Shown: piece by piece, positions 34,164 to 39,455 of the stretch
How the letters are laid out: the number at the start of each line of letters is the position of its first letter
How positions within the stretch are numbered: position 1 is the stretch's first letter
Assembly (NCBI GenBank): GCA_011045955.1
Contig: DSBV01000052.1
Location: forward strand, 1-39,455
Direction of reading: 5' to 3'
From: Bacteroidales bacterium
GTDB lineage: Bacteria; Bacteroidota; Bacteroidia; Bacteroidales; Tenuifilaceae
Length of the DNA stretch: 39,455 nucleotides
Program-made: the position numbers and the translations under genes
The notes under the pieces: model-generated
Databases searched by the model: none
Told to the model about the DNA's origin: nothing
What the model saw: the letters and a program-made list of their open reading frames with translations, nothing else

Positions 34164-35420
34164 ATGAAGATTAGCATAGAAGAAATTGTAACATCCAGGA
34201 AATGGAAAACCTTTATGAAGTACCTTTACGGATGGGGTGCTTCGGTGGTAATTCTTGGTGCACTTTTCAAAATTCTTCACCTGAAAGGTGCCGGTACCAT
34301 GCTTTTCCTAGGGATGGGTACGGAATCCATAATATTCTTCTTCTCCGCTTTTGAGCCAATTCACGAGGAGGTGGACTGGACGCTTGTATACCCTGAGTTA
34401 ACTGGAATGTCCGATGAAGAGGAAATTTCAGGATATCGACGTTCCAGAAACCAAGGCCTTTCTGCTGAGGATGTTCAACAAATTATTACTTCTGTGCTGG
34501 CGTCATTACCTGCTGGTTCTGCTGTCGCTGCTCCTGCATCAACTCGTGCATCTGCTCCTGTAACCGCAGCTCCTGTTTCACAAACTGTTGCAGCAGGTGT
34601 TCCTGGTGCTCTTATTTTTACCGAGAAATTCAACAAAATGCTTGAAAATGCCGAAATCAGCCCTGCTTTATTTGATAAAGTAGGCGCAGGACTCAATAAA
34701 CTCAGTGAAGCATCAAGTAAAATTGCCGATATTTCCAACTCAGTAACCGTTGTTAAGGATTTCAACGAAAAATTGACAAAAGCATCGGAGAGTGTTGGAA
34801 CATTTACCCAAAACTACTCTCAGAGCGGGCAAGCTCTCAATGAGTCAATTAATGTTTTAAACCAAAATATTCAACAAGCTGCAAGTGTTATGTCCGAAAG
34901 CGGCAAAAACTTTATGGATGGTGTAAACCAATCAGTTAAGAACCTGGAGGCCGAACTTACTAATGCAGGACAAAAGGTAAGCGAACGAATAGTTGGTTCC
35001 GCAGAATCGGTTGCCGATAATCTAAAAGTTTCGGCCGATGAGTTGGCTAACACTTACAAGCAAACAGCATCGCAGGTTGCTACAACCTACCAACAGTTAG
35101 CTGACGCAATGCAGTTGAACGGAAATATCATTACCAATGGCAGTACAAATTATAAGGAACAGCTTGAACGTCTGAACAAGAATATGGCTGCTCTGAATGC
35201 AGCGCATGAACTGCATCTGCAGGAAACCAGCCAAAGACTCAAAGATGCTGAAAAGGTTTACCAGGGAGTAGATGGTATGGTTAAAAAACTTAATTTCACC
35301 ATTGAAGAGACTGAAAAGTTCAGGTTGGCAGTTGAGAAGTTAAATAGCAATGTGGCTGCTCTTAATAATGTGTACGGCAACATGCTAACAGCAATCAATG
35401 CCTTATCAAATGGAAAGTAG
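34164..35420 (+). CDS. gldL: T9SS inner-membrane motor protein GldL/PorL with long C-terminal extension
   Basis: A 418-residue inner-membrane protein that with GldM forms the proton-driven rotary motor of T9SS and gliding. Two transmembrane helices lie at about residues 23-40 and 44-62. Glu54 in GMGTESIIFFFSAF sits inside the second helix, as does the conserved membrane Glu of GldL. The rest is cytoplasmic: an Ala/Pro/Val-rich linker (about residues 111-150) followed by about 260 residues of predicted coiled coil rich in Ala, Asn, Gln and Ser. Typical GldL/PorL are about 215-310 residues, so the tail is extended. The ATG at 34164 is preferred over a GTG at 34134. gldM starts 32 nt on. Confidence 0.95.
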   Translation: MKISIEEIVTSRKWKTFMKYLYGWGASVVILGALFKILHLKGAGTMLFLGMGTESIIFFFSAFEPIHEEVDWTLVYPELTGMSDEEEISGYRRSRNQGLSAEDVQQIITSVLASLPAGSAVAAPASTRASAPVTAAPVSQTVAAGVPGALIFTEKFNKMLENAEISPALFDKVGAGLNKLSEASSKIADISNSVTVVKDFNEKLTKASESVGTFTQNYSQSGQALNESINVLNQNIQQAASVMSESGKNFMDGVNQSVKNLEAELTNAGQKVSERIVGSAESVADNLKVSADELANTYKQTASQVATTYQQLADAMQLNGNIITNGSTNYKEQLERLNKNMAALNAAHELHLQETSQRLKDAEKVYQGVDGMVKKLNFTIEETEKFRLAVEKLNSNVAALNNVYGNMLTAINALSNGK

Positions 35421-35452
35421 CAGTTTAGCATTTTACAGCTTAAGATAGTTTT

Positions 35453-37093
35453 ATGTCACACGGAAAAGAGACTCCCAGGCAAAAGATGATTGGCATGATG
35501 TACCTCGTGCTGACAGCTATGCTTGCGTTAAATGTATCCTCTGAGGTTCTGGAGGCCTTTGTTTTAGTTGACAATGGTCTATCGAGAACCACGGAGAACT
35601 ACCGACTTAAAAACAAAAAACTTTACGATGAGTTTGCTGCGGCATACAGCATAAATCCTGTTAAAGTTGGACCTTATAAACAGAAAGTTGATCAGATCCA
35701 GCAAAAAGCCAGTGAGATAATGCAGTATGTTCAGGATTTAAAGATTGAAATCGTAAAGTCATCGGAAGGCAAAGATACTCCTGCCATTCAGAATGGTGAA
35801 ATTATTACAGAACTTATTCAAGGGAAAAGTGATCTTGATAAAGCGGCTACAATACTCATCGGATTTGAGGGTAGTGGCAAGGCTAAGGTGTTAAAGAGAA
35901 AGTTAGAAGAATTTAGAGAGTATGTTGTTAGCTTAATCGATAAGGATAGAGCTCCGGAATTGGTCGAATCAATAGAAGGTATACTTAATACCGATGATCC
36001 TCCCGTTAAGGAAGATGGAACCCACAATACCTGGGAGAGTGCTCGATTTGAACATATTCCTTTGATTGCTGTAATCCCCCAGCTTACCAAGGTTCAGGTT
36101 GATATACTTAATGTGGAAGCTGAAATCCTGAATTACTTGATGGGAAGCATTGGAGCATCAGAATTTAAATTTAACAAACTATTTGCCACGGTTATCCCTA
36201 GTTCCAATATTATATTTCAGGGGAGCGAGTTCCGTGCCGAGATATTTCTTGCAGCTTCCGATACCACTCAGGTACCAAAAGTTTACCTTTGCCGTTACGA
36301 TTCTGTATTCAATAGTGCAATCAATGGCTACGATTACCGTCCAATTGGTAATACCGAAGAAGTGCCTGTAAATAAATACGGTAGAGCTGTCCTGACCCGT
36401 AAAGCTACTTCAACAGGCGTTGTTAACTGGCAAGGTTTAATTGAGATGAAAGGGCCCGATGGGACAATTGTACGCCGTCCGTTTAAGCATTCCTATACAG
36501 TAATGCCACCAAACGTGGTAATTGCTCCTATTAAGATGAATGTGCTTTACCTGGGTGTAGAAAACCCTATAGAGATTTCAGTTCCTGGATTTGCCCCCGA
36601 TAAAATATCGGCCACTATCAGCCGTGGAAGCATAAAACGTGTAGGTATGGGTAGTTATATTGCACTACCAGGATCTGGCGTACCTACAGTTGATATTACA
36701 GTTTATTCCGAAACTGAAGGGAGACGAAAGGTTTCTATGGGTACTAAAAAATTTAGGGTGAAGAAAGTTCCTTCCCCTTCACCTAAGGTACTTGGTGTAA
36801 CCGGAAGGGTTGTTAACAAAAACGAACTGGAAGCTTCACTTGGTGTTGTTGCTGAAATGCCTCGGGACTTTGATTTCGATCTTAAATTTAGGGTTATAAG
36901 CTTTAAGGTTTCAGCAACAGTTGGTGGTTTTTTACAGGAAAAGGAATCAAAGACTTCACGATTCACCGATGAACAAAAGCGTATAATTGCATCTCTTCGT
37001 TCTGGTAGCCAGGTTGCTATAACTGATGTTAAGGCAGTTGGGCCCAGTGGCGAGGTTGTTGATTTGTACGATTTGGTTTTAAAGATAAGATAA
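35453..37093 (+). CDS. gldM: T9SS motor protein GldM/PorM
   Basis: A 546-residue bitopic protein. The N-terminal transmembrane helix (about residues 14-32, in MIGMMYLVLTAMLALNVSSE) pairs with GldL, and the large periplasmic part forms the D1-D4 domains that carry torque to the GldKN ring. The start SHGKETPRQKMIGMMYLVLT and VSSEVLEAFVLVDNGL are signatures of the family. It is slightly longer than the roughly 515 residues of characterised homologs. Neighbours are gldL upstream and gldN 9 nt downstream, the standard order. The call is certain at family level. Confidence 0.97.
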   Translation: MSHGKETPRQKMIGMMYLVLTAMLALNVSSEVLEAFVLVDNGLSRTTENYRLKNKKLYDEFAAAYSINPVKVGPYKQKVDQIQQKASEIMQYVQDLKIEIVKSSEGKDTPAIQNGEIITELIQGKSDLDKAATILIGFEGSGKAKVLKRKLEEFREYVVSLIDKDRAPELVESIEGILNTDDPPVKEDGTHNTWESARFEHIPLIAVIPQLTKVQVDILNVEAEILNYLMGSIGASEFKFNKLFATVIPSSNIIFQGSEFRAEIFLAASDTTQVPKVYLCRYDSVFNSAINGYDYRPIGNTEEVPVNKYGRAVLTRKATSTGVVNWQGLIEMKGPDGTIVRRPFKHSYTVMPPNVVIAPIKMNVLYLGVENPIEISVPGFAPDKISATISRGSIKRVGMGSYIALPGSGVPTVDITVYSETEGRRKVSMGTKKFRVKKVPSPSPKVLGVTGRVVNKNELEASLGVVAEMPRDFDFDLKFRVISFKVSATVGGFLQEKESKTSRFTDEQKRIIASLRSGSQVAITDVKAVGPSGEVVDLYDLVLKIR

Positions 37094-37102
37094 TATACTG
37101 CC

Positions 37103-37975
37103 ATGAAAAGCATTATACTGTTCTCTGTTGTAATTTTGCTTACCTCCTTTGCATCAAAAGCACAGGACAGAAAAGAAAGTTTAGAACGCGATGGCTTTTA
37201 CACCCGTGAAACAACACCAGCCCGTGTCCCTATTCCCTATCAATATGTTAGGGAATCGGATGTATTATGGTCAAAACGTATTTGGAGAATTATTGACTTA
37301 CGGCAAAAGATGAACTATCCCCTTTATTATCCAACCGAATTGATGCAGGATAGGGAAAGTTTAGTTCAGCGTTTAGTGCGTGCCATTAAGTACAATGAAA
37401 TAAATGCTTTCGATCCTGTTGATGATGAATTTACCACACGCTTATCGTACGAACAAGTTTTAAAACAACTTGGAGCTGAAGACAAAGAGCAAACTCAACT
37501 TGACGAGGATGGTCGTGAGGTAGTGGTAACTGTAAAAGGTGAAGTACGTTGGGGTGATATTAAAGAGTTATTGGTAAAGGAAGACTGGTTCTTTGATAAG
37601 CAGCGCTCGGTTATGGAGGTTCGAATTATAGGAATATGCCCTATTCTGCACCGTATGGATTACCGTTATGTAGAAGACGAAGAGGAAGCAATAGGGACAC
37701 TTAGCAGGATTCAAACCTTTTGGATTTATTTCCCCGAAGCAAGAAGTGTCCTAGCTAATACCGATGCATATAACAATTTTAACGATGCTCAGCGTATTTC
37801 ATTCGACGATCTTTTCTGGAAACGAAAATTTGATTCATACATCATCAGAATTTCTAATGTTTGGGATAACAGGGCAATTTATGAGTACACTTTTACTGGT
37901 TTGGGAACATTGCTTGAATCGGAAAGATTAAAAACTGAAATTTTCAACTTTGAACACGACTTGTGGGAGTACTAG
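37103..37975 (+). CDS. gldN: T9SS ring protein GldN/PorN
   Basis: A 290-residue periplasmic protein with a signal peptide (about residues 1-20, ending ASKAQ). The GldN segments RIWRIIDLRQKMNYPLYYPT, WGDIKELLVKEDWFFDKQRS and RIIGICPILHRMDY are clear. It binds GldK and the periplasmic end of GldM. It starts 9 nt after gldM and is the last gene of the operon, followed by a strong hairpin terminator. The length matches GldN proteins. Confidence 0.96.
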   Translation: MKSIILFSVVILLTSFASKAQDRKESLERDGFYTRETTPARVPIPYQYVRESDVLWSKRIWRIIDLRQKMNYPLYYPTELMQDRESLVQRLVRAIKYNEINAFDPVDDEFTTRLSYEQVLKQLGAEDKEQTQLDEDGREVVVTVKGEVRWGDIKELLVKEDWFFDKQRSVMEVRIIGICPILHRMDYRYVEDEEEAIGTLSRIQTFWIYFPEARSVLANTDAYNNFNDAQRISFDDLFWKRKFDSYIIRISNVWDNRAIYEYTFTGLGTLLESERLKTEIFNFEHDLWEY

Positions 37976-37991
37976 AATTTACGCAAAATTT

Positions 37992-38022
37992 AAGGGCCGT
38001 CGACTAATCGACGGCCTTTTTT
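37992..38022. terminator. Bidirectional terminator between gldN and the guanylyltransferase gene
   Basis: A perfect 9-bp stem has arms GGCCGTCGA (37995-38003) and TCGACGGCC (38008-38016) with a 4-nt loop, extended by AAG on the left pairing with the T run on the right. It lies 16 bp after the gldN stop and 20 bp beyond the stop of the convergent gene, so it can serve both strands. Confidence 0.9.
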
Positions 38023-38042
38023 ATGAAGTTAACCTGAAAGGG

Positions 38043-39131
38043 CTAAGCAAAGTCCTTTTTGTTCATTAAAACATCGTTCACAAAATTTCGTATTTGATGC
38101 TCATCCTGCTTTTTGCAAATAAGGAGAACGTCCTTGGTGTCAACTACAATATAATCGTCCAAACCTTGAATTACGGCAAGTTTAGTTTTGGGAATATTAA
38201 AAATGGAGTTGCTGGTTTGGTACAGCATTAGCTGCTGAGCAATGGCCGCATTTCCGTGTGGGTCGTGTGGTAAGTGGGTGTATAGCGAGCCCCAGGTTCC
38301 CAAATCGGACCAGCCGAACTCGGAACAAAAAACGTAAACATTATCAGCTTTTTCCATTACACCGTAGTCAATGGAAATATTTCTACACTCGGAATATGCT
38401 GTAGCAATTGCTTCGGTTTCTTTTCCGGTGCCATATACGGGTAATAGTTCCTTAAACAAACTGTTTACCTCAGGTAGATGGCTTTCGAGAGCCTCTGAAA
38501 TGGAGGCAATGCTCCAGATAAACAGGCCTGAGTTCCAGAAAAACTCACCGCTTTCCAAAAACTTTTGTGCAAGTTCCAGATTTGGCTTCTCAGTAAATGT
38601 CTTAACTCTAAATAACGAGGTAATCTCCTTAACGGGCTTCCCTACCTGAATGTATCCGTAACCAGTTTCAGGCCTGCTTGGCCGTATGCCCAGTGTAATC
38701 AGCGCATTGCTATTCGAGGCAAATTCGGCGGCTTTTAAAATGGTATCGAGAAAAATATCTTCATTAAGAATAAGATGATCGCTAGGTGCTACAATGGCTA
38801 TGGCATCAGGGTTTTTCTGTTTAATCTTGTATGTGGCATATGCAATGCAGGGGGCCGTGTTTCTTCTTAGAGGTTCAAGCAAAACCTGACCCGGTAATAA
38901 ATTGGGTATTTGCTCATTAACCAATGAACTGTATGCGCTACTGGTTACAATCAGTATGTTTTCGTGAGGGCAAACCCGGCTCATCCTGTCAAATGTCTGC
39001 TGTAGGAGCGATTTCCCAGTGCCTAGTATATCGATAAATTGCTTTGGTTTATCAACACGGCTAAGCGGCCAAAAGCGACTTCCAATGCCACCCGCCATGA
39101 TAATGCAGTATAGGTTTTTCTTCTTAATCAT
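38043..39131 (-). CDS. Mannose-1-phosphate guanylyltransferase
   Basis: A 362-residue nucleotidyltransferase making GDP-mannose from mannose-1-phosphate and GTP for glycans and GDP-sugars. It starts with the nucleotide-binding loop IMAGGIGSRFWPLSRVDKPKQF and has VAPSDHLI (metal-binding Asp), TLGIRPSRPETGYGYIQVG, the VKTFTEKPNLELAQKF motif and FWNSGLFIW. The length covers the transferase domain and a short beta-helix tail without the C-terminal isomerase domain of bifunctional ManC/AlgA. It converges on gldN across a shared terminator and has a -7-like box close upstream. The call is firm. Confidence 0.94.
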   Translation of the reverse strand: MIKKKNLYCIIMAGGIGSRFWPLSRVDKPKQFIDILGTGKSLLQQTFDRMSRVCPHENILIVTSSAYSSLVNEQIPNLLPGQVLLEPLRRNTAPCIAYATYKIKQKNPDAIAIVAPSDHLILNEDIFLDTILKAAEFASNSNALITLGIRPSRPETGYGYIQVGKPVKEITSLFRVKTFTEKPNLELAQKFLESGEFFWNSGLFIWSIASISEALESHLPEVNSLFKELLPVYGTGKETEAIATAYSECRNISIDYGVMEKADNVYVFCSEFGWSDLGTWGSLYTHLPHDPHGNAAIAQQLMLYQTSNSIFNIPKTKLAVIQGLDDYIVVDTKDVLLICKKQDEHQIRNFVNDVLMNKKDFA

Positions 39132-39151
39132 GTTTTTTGCTTATTGTATTG

Positions 39152-39159
39152 CAAAATTA
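39152..39159 (-). promoter_or_regulatory. Candidate -7 box of the guanylyltransferase gene
   Basis: On the minus strand TAATTTTG (39152-39159), followed by C, is a full match to TAnnTTTG, about 20 nt before the ATG at 39131. A -33 box with usual spacing was not convincing. The leader would be very short. Confidence 0.45.
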
Positions 39160-39455
39160 GTTCATTTTTTGGCAAAAAAAACTGCTTGGGAATTGTGTGC
39201 AACTTGGTATGGCCGAGATCCGATTTCAGAAATATTTCAGATTATCAATCCCAGCGACAATAATCAACTATTTGATATTAGTTGCTATCCGGCACAAAGC
39301 ACAACATTTTTATCATTGCCCGAAATATTAGTGACCTAAATTCAACCAATAAATGCAACTTTCGGTGAGGATGACATCAATATTTTTTCAGCAAAGAGAG
39401 GGGAAAAAATCCCGCTCTCTTCCGCTGAATGGAAATAAGCTCTATATTCGTCCTC
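39160..39455. other. AT-rich non-coding end of the window with one imperfect hairpin
   Basis: No gene is supported here. The only structure noticed is a long imperfect inverted repeat, with left arm CAGCAAAGAGAGGGG (39389-39403) and right arm CCCGCTCTCTTCCGCTG (39410-39426). It could be a terminator for a gene beyond the window or part of a repeat. Confidence 0.5.

Overview
This window reads as chromosomal DNA from a Bacteroidota bacterium, probably class Bacteroidia. The main evidence is a porP/sprF-gldK-gldL-gldM-gldN type IX secretion (T9SS) cluster. Supporting evidence is a P-II-like PG0541-type protein behind an RND efflux operon, DUF2147, DUF2461 and SPOR/RlpA envelope proteins, a lack of strong Shine-Dalgarno sites, and several TAnnTTTG-like -7 boxes. 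No phage, insertion sequence, CRISPR array or rRNA was seen. Most of it is core genome, with gene-poor stretches that carry dispersed hairpin repeats.

Layout. 1-0.6 kb: 3' part of a Sua5-type tRNA-modification gene. 0.6-1.4 kb: gene-free and full of short palindromes. 1.4-4.2 kb (minus): tRNA-Lys(CTT), DUF2461, RlpA-SPOR, DUF2147 and comF, packed like an operon. 4.3-5.3 kb: dTDP-glucose 4,6-dehydratase. 5.3-6.0 kb: another repeat-rich gap. 6.0-7.6 kb: ThiS/MoaD-like sulfur carrier, DivIC/FtsB-like division protein, aldose 1-epimerase. 7.7-10.4 kb: an NCS2 purine permease with a frameshift, convergent with a frameshifted outer-membrane-type protein and a metallophosphoesterase lipoprotein. 10.5-17.3 kb (minus): tetR-tolC-MFP-RND-PG0541-like efflux operon with a candidate autoregulatory promoter. 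17.6-19.8 kb: large aldehyde:ferredoxin oxidoreductase (AOR) family gene with its own terminator. 19.8-20.7 kb: repeat-rich gap. 20.7-25.5 kb: degenerate RfaE2-like nucleotidyltransferase, radA, an FAD oxidoreductase and a double-ATPase ABC protein, tightly packed. 25.4-27.8 kb (minus): PBP1A. 28.1-38.0 kb: topA, a ureohydrolase-fold protein lacking several metal ligands, then the T9SS genes, closed by a strong terminator. 38.0-39.1 kb (minus): mannose-1-phosphate guanylyltransferase.

How they fit together. Much of the window serves the cell envelope: T9SS motor and ring, peptidoglycan synthesis and remodelling, division, efflux, and nucleotide sugars. The most interesting signals are two putative pseudoenzymes next to core genes, two single-base homopolymer frameshifts within 1.2 kb of each other, a family of mini-hairpin repeats at several loci, a Gly-Gly C-terminus whose codons also form the next gene's ribosome binding site, and an AOR with unusual Cys spacing. 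I found no clearly new multi-gene system. All calls come from reading the sequence; no database search was run.
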